From the NCBI GenBank assembly GCA_965238045.1, contig CBDEGU010000005.1:216361-280360 (forward strand): a stretch of DNA of 64,000 bases. Reading direction: 5' to 3'. This document shows, one piece after another, positions 55,548 to 64,000 of this stretch. The position numbers were made by a program, and so were the translations under genes. The stretch's first letter is position 1. Each line of letters starts with the position of its first letter. The notes below the pieces were generated by a model. The model made no database searches. It saw only the letters and a program-made list of their open reading frames with translations, and was not told the DNA's origin. The stretch is from CBDEGU01 sp965238045 (GTDB lineage Bacteria > Acidobacteriota > Terriglobia > Bryobacterales > UBA6623).

Positions 55548-57227
55548 ATGTTCGACGCCGTCCCGTTTTCTCACGATCGCCTCTCCGGGTTCGCCGGAGG
55601 CCTCTGGCCGAGCCTGCACCAGGTTAGCCCACTCGAGTGGTCGGTCGTCGCCGCCTATACAGGCATCATGATTGTGCTGAGTGTCTACGGTCTGCATCGT
55701 TACCAGTTGATCTGTCTGTATTACAAGCACCGGGGGCGGGCGACAAGCAGGCCAGTGAGGCGCTTTGGGAACCTGCCCCGCGTCACGGTCCAACTGCCGA
55801 TCTACAACGAGCAGTTCGTCGTGGAACAGCTCATCGAGTCGGTGTGCCGACTCGACTATCCCAGGGACCTTCTGGAGATTCAGGTCCTGGATGACTCTAC
55901 CGACGAAACGACCGCCATCGCCCGCGCCGCCGTCGCGCACTGGGCCTCGAAAGGCCTGCCGGTGGAGTACCTTCGTCGCCGACACCGGGAGGGCTATAAG
56001 GCCGGTGCTCTGAGGGCGGGATTGCTTAGGGCCAGCGGTGAGTTGATCGCGGTCTTCGACGCGGACTTCTCGCCCGGAAGGGATTTTCTTCATCAAACCG
56101 TTCACTACTTCACCGACAGCAAGGTCGGGGCCGTGCAAGCCCGATGGGTTTTTCGCAATCGTGATGAGTCTCTGTTGACACGCATACAAGCCATGCTGCT
56201 CGACGGACACTTTGTCTTCGAACATGGCGCCCGCGCTCGCTCCGGACGTTTTTTCAATTTCAACGGGACGGCGGGTGTCCTGCGGCGCTCCATGATCGAG
56301 GACGCCGGCGGGTGGCAAGACGATACCTTGACCGAGGACACCGACTTGAGTTACCGGGCACAAATGCGGGGCTGGACATTCGTGTACCTTCCCGATGTGC
56401 AAGTGTCTTCGGAACTGCCCGCCGACCTGGCTTCCTTCCAGGTGCAGCAAGCACGCTGGGCGAAAGGCCTGACGCAAATAGCTCGCAAGATTCTGCCCGC
56501 GCTGTGGCGTTCCGATCTGCCGCTGGCAGTGAAGATCGAGGCCGGGTTTCATTTGACGGCGAATCTGTCCTATCCCCTGATTACGCTTCTCTCGGTCCTT
56601 CTTCTGCCCGCGGCCATCGTGCGCCTCGAGAGCGGCAACACCATATTCCTCTTGCTGGACATGCCCCTGTTTCTGGGTACGTTTAGCTCGATGTCGGCCT
56701 TCTATCTGATGGCCCGCAAAGAGCTATGTCCGGGCGACTGGAAGAACCATATCCAACAAATGCCCGCGCTGCTGGCCGCCGTGATTGCGCTGACTCTTAC
56801 GAATACGAGCGCGGTTCTGGAAGGTCTGCTGGGCGTTCCCTCGCCTTTCGAGCGAACCGCCAAGTATACTAGCGACTCGCGGACGGCGCGGCTGGCACGG
56901 CGAAAGTACCGTTGTGCCAGCGGCTGGCTTCCCCTGGCCAACTTCCTCGCCGGTTCCTATTTCAGCGGCTGCTGCGTCTATCTGCTGAGTCGCGGTATCT
57001 GGGCGCCACTGCCCTTCGTGCTGCTGTTCGCCGGAGGATACTACTTTGCCGCTGTGTTGTTGCTCCGGCAGAGCCGCGAGCATCAAGAGAAGCGGGTCTC
57101 GAAACCGCGCGGCGCCGCCTCCGAGACATGCGACCCCGCATCCTGGCCGGGCGCCGGGTTGCTTCCATTGGCAATGCCGCCGGAGGATCAGAACAGGCCG
57201 CCCGCCCCGTGGTATGTTGAACAGTAG
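55548..57227 (+). CDS. processive family 2 glycosyltransferase (CslA/cellulose-synthase-like)
   Basis: The 559-aa product has one N-terminal span (about 33-52), a GT-A domain and four to five C-terminal spans. The four processive-GT2 motifs are intact: D in QVLDDSTDE, DxD in AVFDADFSPG, TED in TLTEDTDLSYR and QxxRW in QQARWAKG. It probably makes a beta-linked polymer or a glycolipid from a nucleotide sugar at the inner membrane. No BcsB/BcsC-type partners are present. Confidence 0.9.
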   Translation: MFDAVPFSHDRLSGFAGGLWPSLHQVSPLEWSVVAAYTGIMIVLSVYGLHRYQLICLYYKHRGRATSRPVRRFGNLPRVTVQLPIYNEQFVVEQLIESVCRLDYPRDLLEIQVLDDSTDETTAIARAAVAHWASKGLPVEYLRRRHREGYKAGALRAGLLRASGELIAVFDADFSPGRDFLHQTVHYFTDSKVGAVQARWVFRNRDESLLTRIQAMLLDGHFVFEHGARARSGRFFNFNGTAGVLRRSMIEDAGGWQDDTLTEDTDLSYRAQMRGWTFVYLPDVQVSSELPADLASFQVQQARWAKGLTQIARKILPALWRSDLPLAVKIEAGFHLTANLSYPLITLLSVLLLPAAIVRLESGNTIFLLLDMPLFLGTFSSMSAFYLMARKELCPGDWKNHIQQMPALLAAVIALTLTNTSAVLEGLLGVPSPFERTAKYTSDSRTARLARRKYRCASGWLPLANFLAGSYFSGCCVYLLSRGIWAPLPFVLLFAGGYYFAAVLLLRQSREHQEKRVSKPRGAASETCDPASWPGAGLLPLAMPPEDQNRPPAPWYVEQ

Positions 57228-57234
57228 ATCGTCG

Positions 57235-57624
57235 ATGCCTCGTTACAAAGTTTTTCGCCTTTGCAGCTCTCAAGTTGAGAAATTCCGGGACCGGTCCCCG
57301 GCGCCGAAGCCCTATCAACTCAAGACCGGCGACTACCAAGAGGGCGGGGAGGTAGAGGCAGCCAGCCCCTACGCGGCTTGGAAGCAGCTTCAGGACCGCG
57401 ACGATGATCCCGAGCGCCGCTTTGGAGTCGGCGATGTGCTCACAAGCGAGTCCGCTTCTCCGCTGGTGCTGAACTACTGGGGATTCGACGAGGCCGGCTG
57501 GCGGACATCCGGGCAGGAACAGACCGGCGCGGACACGGAACATCTGGCCGTTGGGGCCGCCGCGGCCGGGAGCTTAGCTGCCGCAGACCGTGGCCCCGCG
57601 GAGCATGCTCCCGCCGACCGCTGA
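57235..57624 (+). CDS. hypothetical small protein
   Basis: The 129-aa product opens MPRYKVFRLCSSQVEKFRD and has YQLKTGDYQEGGEVEAASPY, suggesting a small alpha/beta domain. The last 35 residues are Ala-rich low complexity. It starts eight bases after the GT2 stop, so the two are probably co-transcribed. No family is recognised. Confidence 0.65.
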   Translation: MPRYKVFRLCSSQVEKFRDRSPAPKPYQLKTGDYQEGGEVEAASPYAAWKQLQDRDDDPERRFGVGDVLTSESASPLVLNYWGFDEAGWRTSGQEQTGADTEHLAVGAAAAGSLAAADRGPAEHAPADR

Positions 57625-57671
57625 GTGCCTGTGCCGTGCCGCTCTCGCCATGGCTCGCGTCTAGCCCCACC

Positions 57672-58244
57672 ATGCATGGCATGAATTCATACGCCGTCGT
57701 CGCCTATCTCAATGGATCGCTGGCCAGTTTCGTCGAGAACCTGCGCCGCGAGTTCACGCCCGGCTGCTCCCACCGCGCCCACATTACCATCTTGCCGCCC
57801 AGACCGCTCCAGACCGACGCGGCGGCCGCCATCGAATATTGCCGGGATGTGCTCGCCGGGAAGACGGACTTTGAAGTGCGTCCGGTGGCCGTCGGCTTGT
57901 TCGACACCACGGGTGTGATCAAGCTATCGCTCCATTCAGAAGATGCCCAGTTGAGCGAGCTCCACAATGCACTGAATGACGGTGTACTGCGCCATGAGGA
58001 GACCTACGGCTATGTTCCTCATATTACCCTGGCGCAAGCGATACCTTCCGCGAACTTGGCGGCCCGTCTGGAATCCGCGCGGCTGCGATGGAAGGGTTTC
58101 GGCAAGCCGGCGCCTGTGCTGGTCCGCACGCTCACGTTTGTTCAGCAGATCACAGACGACCGCTGGCGTGACCTTGTCTCGATGCCCTTGGGGGAGCGTG
58201 AGTCTTCGCACGAGCCCGTCGGCGATCACGTTCCCAAATACTAG
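57672..58244 (+). CDS. 2'-5' RNA ligase-like 2H phosphoesterase
   Basis: The 190-aa product has the two HxT motifs of the 2H superfamily: H37-T39 in HRAHITILPP and H117-T119 in YVPHITLAQ. Bacterial members hydrolyse or form 2',5' or cyclic phosphodiesters in RNA or small nucleotides. A second start at 57681 is possible. MITE copy D begins five bases after its stop. Confidence 0.88.
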   Translation: MHGMNSYAVVAYLNGSLASFVENLRREFTPGCSHRAHITILPPRPLQTDAAAAIEYCRDVLAGKTDFEVRPVAVGLFDTTGVIKLSLHSEDAQLSELHNALNDGVLRHEETYGYVPHITLAQAIPSANLAARLESARLRWKGFGKPAPVLVRTLTFVQQITDDRWRDLVSMPLGERESSHEPVGDHVPKY

Positions 58245-58248
58245 CGCA

Positions 58249-58424
58249 GCCCGTGTTTCTCACCACCTGAAGACCGAAGCACGCGACAGGCCCGCCATTG
58301 CTTCGTTGCGCCTGCTCGCCGTGCTCAACGCAGGGTCAAGTATGCCTGTGCTCGTCAAGCGGCGCGCGGCTCTCACGCACTTCGCCCTGCCCCTTCGCCT
58401 GGCCACTTGGTGAGAAAAGCGGGC
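58249..58424 (-). mobile_element. MITE-like element, copy D (176 bp, inverted)
   Basis: The ends are GCCCGTGTTTCTCACCAC and TTGGTGAGAAAAGCGGGC, and the interior is complementary to copies A-C. The flanks are CA and TC, so no TA duplication remains. It is the most diverged of the four copies. Confidence 0.72.
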
Positions 58425-58989
58425 TCGTTGCATCCCGAAATCTTCCAGCACCAGGGAATCCCGCCGGCCGGGAAGTGCCGTGCCCGGAGTTGCCTCGTCA
58501 AAAAAACCTTTAGACCCCGAGATTTTTTGACGCGCGATTTTGGCCGGCTTGGGCCGCACCGGCCCGCTGTGTTCGCTGTGCCGGCGTGGTCTGCGTCACG
58601 ACTATTTATTAAGATAATAGAATCTTTTTATATTTATTTTGTACAGCATCACCTCTAGACACACTGTAAATAGAGGCTTAGAAACGGCATCTTCTCCTTG
58701 CCGGTGCACTTTTCTCTTTTTCTGACATGGAACCGCCGGGCCAGCAGCGGAGCGGCCCGCGTCATCGCTGGATTCATCTCGTGACGATCCCCGTCTTTCG
58801 CGTGAAGGCATTGGGTCCAAGTGAAAACAAAATGTGCAAAAAATGTTTGGAGATTGCGTCCGGACGTGCTAAAACATTTAAGATGAGCAGCGTTTTGGAG
58901 ACAACACAAAACATCGTTGTTCATCATTCGCAACTGGCGGGGCGCAAGTTCCGTTGAAGTTGACTTCTAATGCAATGAGGTGATTCGCC
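58425..58989. other. AT-rich gene-free leader of the H1-like gene
   Basis: GC falls sharply at 58595-58690 and again at 58815-58920. CCTCTA and TAGAGG (about 58652-58676) can pair. TTGGAG followed 17 bases later by TAAAAC (near 58848-58876) is a possible promoter. No gene is supportable. Confidence 0.45.
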
Positions 58990-59277
58990 ATGGCCAAGAA
59001 AGCGGCCAAGAAAGCAGCAAAGAAAGCTCCGAAGAAGGCGGTCAAGAGGAAGGTAGCCAAGAAGAAGGCAGCCAAGAAGACCGTGAAGAAGACGGCGAAG
59101 AAGAAGGTGGCCAAGAAGAAGGCAGCCAAGAAGACCGTGAAGAAGACGGCGAAGAAGAAGGTGGCCAAGAAGAAGGCAGCCAAGAAGACCGTGAAGAAGA
59201 CCGTGAAGAAGACGGCGAAGAAGAAGGTAGCCAAGAAGAAGACAACGAAGAAGAAGGCAGCGAAAAAGAAGAAGTAG
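58990..59277 (+). CDS. histone H1-like Lys/Ala-rich DNA-binding protein
   Basis: The 95-aa protein consists almost only of Lys, Ala, Thr and Val, in an 18-residue (54-bp) tandem repeat KVAKKKAAKKTVKKTAKK repeated about three times. It resembles bacterial H1-like proteins (HctB, AlgP type) that condense DNA. GAGGTGA seven bases before the ATG is strong, and an AT-rich leader and a strong terminator frame it. Well expressed is a fair guess. Repeat number probably varies between strains. Confidence 0.85.
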   Translation: MAKKAAKKAAKKAPKKAVKRKVAKKKAAKKTVKKTAKKKVAKKKAAKKTVKKTAKKKVAKKKAAKKTVKKTVKKTAKKKVAKKKTTKKKAAKKKK

Positions 59278-59367
59278 CGACACTTTGCTTGAGTTGGCCT
59301 GCCGGGCGGCCCGCGTCTTGGCCGCCGGAAGGGCCGACAGGACAGAATAAGTCGGAAGATACTGTCA

Positions 59368-59397
59368 GGCAGCCCCTCGGGGCTGCCCTTCTTTTTC
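59368..59397 (+). terminator. intrinsic terminator of the H1-like gene
   Basis: GGCAGCCCC pairs with GGGGCTGCC around TC, directly followed by CTTCTTTTTCT. This is a textbook Rho-independent terminator. Confidence 0.88.
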
Positions 59398-59468
59398 TAA
59401 CCCCACCGCCCGCGCTCGTTCCCAACCAGCCAAGTATCGTAGAATCGTGAGAGGCGCGCTATTCTCAA

Positions 59469-60614
59469 GTGGCGTGGGGTTTCGCATCCGTGATTGTTCG
59501 CACCCAAACCGCTCCCATCGGCGAAGTTGAGTTGGACTGTGGCGAGACCTTGACATCGGTCGATGTGGCCTACGAAACCTATGGCGATCTCGACGACGAA
59601 AGGTCCAATGCGATTCTCGTCCTGCATGCCTTCTCGGGCGACGCCCATGCGGCGGGCGTCAGCGGTGAAGACGGCAAGCCGGGCTGGTGGGACAGCATGA
59701 TCGGTCCCGGCAAGGCCTTCGACACGAACAAGTATTTTGTCGTCTGTTCCAACTGCCTGGGAGGATGCCGCGGGACTACCGGTCCGGCCGCGGTCAACCC
59801 CCGTACGGGCAGACCCTATGGCGGGAGCTTCCCGTTCATTACCATTGGCGATATGGCCCGGGTCCAGAAGCGCTTCGTCGAGCACTTGGGTATCGACAGA
59901 CTCCTGTCGGTTGTCGGTGGTTCCATGGGCGGCATGCAGGCGCTGCAATGGGCCGTCGACTACCCAGGGATGATCGCCTCGGTCATCCCGATCGCGGCGA
60001 CCCATCGTCATTCCGCCCAGCAAATCGCGTTTAACGAAGTGGGACGTCAAGCGATCATGGCCGACCCGGACTGGAAGGGTGGCGACTACTACGGCCGGCC
60101 GGGTCCGGATCGCGGCCTCGCCGTCGCTCGCATGGTGGGACACATCACCTACATGAGCGACGACTCGATGCACGAGAAATTTGGACGCCGCCGCCGGATG
60201 GCGAATGCGGGCCTCGACTCGGGCGAACTCTTCGAGGTGGAGAGCTATCTCCGCTACCGCGGCGGTCAGTTCGTCAGCCGCTTTGACGCCAACTCCTACT
60301 TGACCATTTCGCGGGCCATGGATTCGGGTGACGTGGGCGGGGGATATGCCTCGCTGGGCGACGCCTTCCAAGGAACCGAGGCGCGTTTCCTCGTTCTCAG
60401 TTTTACGTCCGACTGGCTCTATCCGAGTTACCAGTCGCAGGAAATCGTTCGTGCCTTGCGGAGCCGGAACCTCGACGTGGCCTATGTCGAATTGCCGTCC
60501 AACTACGGCCATGACGCGTTTCTAATCGAAGTCGGCGAGCAGACCGAGCTGATTAAAAGCTTCCTCGAAAACACCTATAAACGGTTGCCGCTGCTCTCCT
60601 CGCGGGCGGGCTAG
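59469..60614 (+). CDS. metX: homoserine O-acetyltransferase
   Basis: The 381-aa product is an alpha/beta-hydrolase that acylates homoserine in methionine synthesis. HAFSGDAHAAG is the oxyanion region, nucleophile S152 is in VGGSMGGMQALQW, Asp in FTSDWLYPS and His in NYGHDAFLI. Whether it uses acetyl- or succinyl-CoA cannot be told from these motifs alone. The start is GTG 59469 or GTG 59490 (VIVRTQTAP). The metW partner is absent. Its TAG stop shares CTAG with the stop codon of the former convergent regulator gene. Confidence 0.93.
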   Translation: MAWGFASVIVRTQTAPIGEVELDCGETLTSVDVAYETYGDLDDERSNAILVLHAFSGDAHAAGVSGEDGKPGWWDSMIGPGKAFDTNKYFVVCSNCLGGCRGTTGPAAVNPRTGRPYGGSFPFITIGDMARVQKRFVEHLGIDRLLSVVGGSMGGMQALQWAVDYPGMIASVIPIAATHRHSAQQIAFNEVGRQAIMADPDWKGGDYYGRPGPDRGLAVARMVGHITYMSDDSMHEKFGRRRRMANAGLDSGELFEVESYLRYRGGQFVSRFDANSYLTISRAMDSGDVGGGYASLGDAFQGTEARFLVLSFTSDWLYPSYQSQEIVRALRSRNLDVAYVELPSNYGHDAFLIEVGEQTELIKSFLENTYKRLPLLSSRAG

Positions 60615-60624
60615 ATCAGCCCTA

Positions 60625-61855
60625 GTATAGCGTTTCATTAAAACATATCGATACGAGGATGTTTCCTGCTAGGCTGGATGCATGGCAGGAAAATCGAAGC
60701 GTCCCCAACTGCTTCTCACGCCCGAAGAGTCGCAACATCTGCAGCGGCTGCGTCGTTCGCGTAAGGCTCCGGCTCGGGAGGTGCAGAGAGCCGAGATTCT
60801 GTGGCGCTATCATTGCGGCGAGACGATCGCCGAGATTATGCGGGCCGTGAAGATGACGCGCAAAAGCGTTGGCAAATGGATCGAGCGAGCCCTGGCCATG
60901 GGGGTGGAAGCGGCGCTCAAGGATGCCTATCATCGTCCCCGGGAACCCCGCATCAGCGAAGAGGCCAAGGCCTGGGTGGTGCACTTGGCCTGTAGCAAAC
61001 CCAAGCAACTCGGTTACGCCGCCGAGCTCTGGACCCGCGGCGCGCTCGCCCGGCACGTGCGCCAGCATGCCGTGGAAGCGGGCTATCCGGCCTTGGCCCA
61101 AGCGGCCAAGGCGACCGTCCATCGGATTCTGGCCGAGCAACCTCTTCACCCGGAGAAGGTGAAGTACTACTTGCAGCGCCGCGACCCGGATTTTGAGTCC
61201 AAGATGCGGCAGGTGCTGCTGGTCTACCGCGAGGTGGCCTTGCAGAATGAAAGCGCGGGCGAGGGCGGCCCATCGCCGGGCGTGATTACGGTTTCGGTCG
61301 ACGAAAAGCCCGGCGTGCAAGCGATCGCCAACACCGCTCCGGACCTGCCGCCGACTGCGGGGCGGCATCCCTGCGTGGCTCGAGATTACGAATACAAACG
61401 TCTGGGAACTTGCTCGATTCTGGCGGCGCTGGACTTGCACGACGGTCGGGTGACAGCGCGGGTGGAGCGGCGCCACCGCAGCCGGGAATTCATCTTACTG
61501 CTCAAGGATCTGGACCAATCCTACCCGGCCCACTGCACGATCCGATTGATCTTGGATAATCATTCCTCCCACGTTTCCAAGGAGACGAAGGACTATTTGG
61601 CGACGCGTCCGAACCGCTTCAAATACGTGCATACGCCGACCCACGGGTCCTGGCTGAATATTGTCGAGACGCTGTTCGGGAAGATGGCGCGCACTTTTTT
61701 GAAGCGAATCCGGGTGGAGTCCTGGGAGGAACTTCGAGAACGAATCCTGCAGGGGATCGCGGAGATCAACGCCGCCCCCGTCGTTCACCGCTGGAGGAAG
61801 TTCGAGCCGCTGGAGAGCGCGTCTGAGATGAGTACAGTTTAATGAAACGATATAC
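60625..61855 (+). mobile_element. IS630-family insertion sequence, copy 2 (1231 bp)
   Basis: The length and ends are identical to copy 1. TA is duplicated at 60623-60624 and 61856-61857, in a CTAG site. It cut the last three codons and stop of the minus-strand PAS-LuxR gene. Confidence 0.93.
60682..61842 (+). CDS. IS630-family transposase, copy 2
   Basis: The 386-aa product is identical to copy 1 at 21719-22879, with D207, D292 and E329 intact. Confidence 0.95.
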   Translation: MAGKSKRPQLLLTPEESQHLQRLRRSRKAPAREVQRAEILWRYHCGETIAEIMRAVKMTRKSVGKWIERALAMGVEAALKDAYHRPREPRISEEAKAWVVHLACSKPKQLGYAAELWTRGALARHVRQHAVEAGYPALAQAAKATVHRILAEQPLHPEKVKYYLQRRDPDFESKMRQVLLVYREVALQNESAGEGGPSPGVITVSVDEKPGVQAIANTAPDLPPTAGRHPCVARDYEYKRLGTCSILAALDLHDGRVTARVERRHRSREFILLLKDLDQSYPAHCTIRLILDNHSSHVSKETKDYLATRPNRFKYVHTPTHGSWLNIVETLFGKMARTFLKRIRVESWEELRERILQGIAEINAAPVVHRWRKFEPLESASEMSTV

Positions 61856-62250
61856 TAGTCTGGTGGCCCGAAGGACGGCCTCGAGGCGGGAATGGCATCG
61901 CAGCTTGCGAAGCGCCCGCTGAACGTGATTCCGGGCGGTGGCGAGAGTAATGTCAAGCTCGCCGGCCATCTGCCTCGTGCTGCGGCCCTGCGAGAGCAGA
62001 CTCAGCGCGGAAATCTCTCGCGGGGTGAGACTCACAGGCGGTTGATCGGGCAAACCGTTTCCCAAATGGGCCACCGCTTGCTGCCCGCTCAGTTCGCTCA
62101 GCCGCGCCACGATCTCACGACTGAGTCTTTCCGCCTTCTTTCGCCGATCAATATCCCGCAACAGGTGTACCGTCAGCGGCGAAGGCCCCCGCCTCATCCG
62201 CGCGACGAGAATCGAAACGCTCAGCCATTTCCTCTGACCGCTCGCCGTGG
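61856..62250 (-). pseudogene. PAS-LuxR regulator, 3' part
   Basis: The fragment continues the regulator from SGQRKWLSVSILVARM through a helical linker (DIDRRKKAERLSREIVARL) to a LuxR-type HTH (about SLTPREISALSLLSQGRSTR and TARNHVQRALRKL). It ends at ATR with the IS630. Removing the IS gives a C-terminus ATRLGLI and TAG, convergent with metX. Confidence 0.85.
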
Positions 62251-63696
62251 AGATTGTCCCGAATCTAGTTGAAGGTGGAAGGGCGGCGGTTCTCAAGCCC
62301 GGTTCTCTGAGAGAATCGAGCAAACCTTTCACCACAAAGGAGAACCGCCGTGAAGAAACGATATCACATTCTGGATTCCGCGAAGCAACAGCCAGTCAGC
62401 CCCAACGACCTCACCCGCCTGCTCAGCCAAAACTCCCAACTCATGCTGCCCTTGGTTGAACTGGTCGAGCAGTGCCGCGGAGCCGTCGACGAGGTTATCG
62501 ACGTCACCGGCCGCGCCGCCATTCAAGCCGTGCTGGAACTGTCGGCGCAGCAAGTTACCGGTGGAAAACTTTCCCAGCCCGGCAAGAAGCGCCGCGGCGA
62601 TGTGGTCCGCTGGGGCCGCCAGCCCGGTCGCGTCAAGCTCAGCAACCGCAAACTGCGCGTCAGCAAACCCAGACTGCGCAAACGCTCCGGCGGCGAGGTC
62701 AAAGTGCCCGCTTACGAAGCGATGCAGGACGACGAACGCCTCGGCGCGCGCATGCTCGACATTCTGATGAAGGGCGTCTCGACGCGCAACTATGCCGGGG
62801 TGATTGGCGCAATGGCCGGCACGGCCGGGGTGTCGAAATCCGCCGTCAGCCGGGAGGCAGTCGAGGCCGCCGAAAAGAGCATCGACGAAGTGCTCACGCG
62901 GCGCCTCGATGAGCTGGATCTGCTGGTGATCTACGTGGACGGTTTGATCTTCGCAGATCATGTAGTGCTTGCAGCGGTGGGCGTAGACCGTCGGGGCAAC
63001 AAACATGTGCTGGGATTGCAGCACGCCGCCACTGAGAGCACAGCCGCCGCCGAAGACTTGCTGAGGGGCATGGTCGAGCGGGGAGTATCGACGGAGAAAA
63101 ACAGGCTCTTCGTGCTCGATGGATCGAAGGCCCTGCGGGCGGCGGTGCGGCGGGTCTTCGGCAAAGTTCCGGTGCAGCGCTGCCGTGCTCACAAGCTGCG
63201 CAATGTCGTCGAGCGGCTGCCTAAGGCCGAGCGCGATCAGGCCAAAGCGGCGATCCGGGCCGCCTGGCGGCTGGGAGCCCAAGATGGACAAGCGCGGCTG
63301 GAGAAGCTAGCCCAGTGGTACGAGGGTGACTGGCCCGAGGCGGCGGTGAGTTTGCGCGAAGGCATGGAGGAGTGTTTCACCATCAACCGCCTGGGTGCGC
63401 CGCCGTCGCTGCATCGCTGCCTGGCGACGACGAACATCGTCGAGTCTCCTAACGCCGGGGTGCGGCGGAGAACGCGGCGAGTGACCCGCTGGAAGGACGC
63501 GGCCATGGTGTGTCGCTGGGCCACGGCTGCATTCCTCGATACCGAGAAAAGCTTCCGCAAGATCATGGGTTACAAGGATCTGTGGATGCTCGACGCCATC
63601 CTCAATCCGGCCAAGGCCACAGCAGCAAAGGCTGCCTAGTACAATGCTCTTTTACGCCGCCGCCCTACAAACCCTCAACTACGATTGGGACACTCT
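62251..63696 (+). mobile_element. IS256-family insertion sequence (1446 bp)
   Basis: Inverted ends are AGATTGTCCCGAATCTAGTT and, complemented, AGAGTGTCCCAATCGTAGTT. CTCGCCGTGG is repeated at 62241-62250 and 63697-63706. This is a target duplication of 8-10 bp, as expected for the family. Confidence 0.92.
62350..63639 (+). CDS. IS256-family (mutator type) transposase
   Basis: The 429-aa product has the mutator-type DDE core with D in LVIYVDGLIF, D in LFVLDGSKALR and E in ATTNIVESPN. The C/H block VQRCRAHKLRNVV is present. It is full length and apparently functional. Confidence 0.94.
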   Translation: MKKRYHILDSAKQQPVSPNDLTRLLSQNSQLMLPLVELVEQCRGAVDEVIDVTGRAAIQAVLELSAQQVTGGKLSQPGKKRRGDVVRWGRQPGRVKLSNRKLRVSKPRLRKRSGGEVKVPAYEAMQDDERLGARMLDILMKGVSTRNYAGVIGAMAGTAGVSKSAVSREAVEAAEKSIDEVLTRRLDELDLLVIYVDGLIFADHVVLAAVGVDRRGNKHVLGLQHAATESTAAAEDLLRGMVERGVSTEKNRLFVLDGSKALRAAVRRVFGKVPVQRCRAHKLRNVVERLPKAERDQAKAAIRAAWRLGAQDGQARLEKLAQWYEGDWPEAAVSLREGMEECFTINRLGAPPSLHRCLATTNIVESPNAGVRRRTRRVTRWKDAAMVCRWATAAFLDTEKSFRKIMGYKDLWMLDAILNPAKATAAKAA

Positions 63697-64000
63697 CTCG
63701 CCGTGGCCGCGTGAAGATCAAAAGCCGCGACCGGTCGCGTCTTGCATGCGATTTCCAGTACCGCGCAATCCGGCCCGCACACAGCATAGCCGTGGTCATC
63801 CTTGCCCACGAGGATCTCTTCGCAGGGGCGTGAGAGAACCGACTCGCGGGAAAACCCCAGCGGGAAAACCCCAGCAGCCGCTCGGCCGCTTCCGACCAAT
63901 AGCAAACAACTCCCCGGGGATCGACGGCGAATGCCGCGTCGCCTGCTTCATCAAGAAGTGCGTACAGCTTACGCGGTTCCATCGAGATGCCCTGAAGCAA
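63697..64000 (-). pseudogene. PAS-LuxR regulator, 5' part
   Basis: The probable start is ATG 63982 (MEPRKLYALLDEAGDAAFAV), though the frame is open to the window edge. A PAS domain follows (GVVCYWSEAAERLLGFS). A 14-bp tandem duplication at 63848-63875 shifts the frame. Without it the sequence reads RESVLSRPCEEILVG and on to AAFDLHAATA, where the IS256 lies. Confidence 0.82.
63848..63875. repeat. 14-bp tandem duplication causing a frameshift
   Basis: GGGAAAACCCCAGC occurs twice in a row (63848-63861 and 63862-63875). Removing one copy restores the PAS-LuxR frame exactly. Confidence 0.93.

Overview
The window looks like a chromosomal stretch of a GC-rich (roughly 60-65%), Gram-negative heterotroph. 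TonB receptor and secreted-enzyme content, sulfatase/GH88/Asp-box enzymes, a Kelch-symporter fusion, Flp pilins, rpmF-plsX and a CslA-like glycosyltransferase fit Acidobacteriota best. Planctomycetota or Verrucomicrobiota cannot be excluded from sequence alone.

Layout. 0.1-6.6 kb: TonB receptor with a His-rich plug, a kynurenine-formamidase-like cyclase, a small membrane protein, a secreted aminopeptidase P, and a secreted protein of unknown function. 6.7-15.9 kb (mostly minus strand): Rho, a DHDPS-fold protein lacking its Schiff-base lysine, a REC-GGDEF protein, an SMP-30-type lipoprotein, DNA polymerase I and a sulfatase. 16.2-19.5 kb: a plus-strand group of isochorismatase-like hydrolase, Asp-box sialidase-like protein and phytanoyl-CoA-dioxygenase-like enzyme. 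19.5-25 kb is an accessory, IS-damaged stretch: an AAA ATPase gene split by IS1182, which is itself hit by IS630, next to a gene with UDG-like features. 25-34.5 kb: a Kelch-sodium symporter fusion, an Acidobacteria-type protein of unknown function, a 1 kb non-coding stretch with strong predicted RNA hairpins, a second Asp-box protein, an enolase-superfamily dehydratase and a ribose-type ABC permease. 34.9-48.8 kb: a broken beta-propeller gene and a glgC stub, each ending at one of two identical, inverted IS5 copies. Between the copies lie a CBM9-like protein, GH88, a bicupin, four glycosyltransferases, a DCC protein and plsX-rpmF-DUF177. 49-60.6 kb: hemW, three tandem Flp pilins, a frameshifted threonine aldolase, a DUF4202 protein, HtrA, a processive GT2, a 2H phosphoesterase, an H1-like protein and metX. 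60.6-64 kb: a PAS-LuxR regulator gene destroyed by IS630, IS256 and a 14-bp duplication.

Function. Several genes point to uptake and breakdown of acidic or sulfated host/algal glycans (sulfatase, GH88, two Asp-box proteins, a NanM-like Kelch-SSS fusion, acid-sugar dehydratase, SMP-30). Mobile DNA is the other theme: four families of full IS, a 178-bp MITE-like family with four copies, and a 183-bp hairpin repeat family. IS1182, both IS630 copies and at least one MITE copy sit in CTAG sites, and pre-insertion genes can be rebuilt base by base at three loci.
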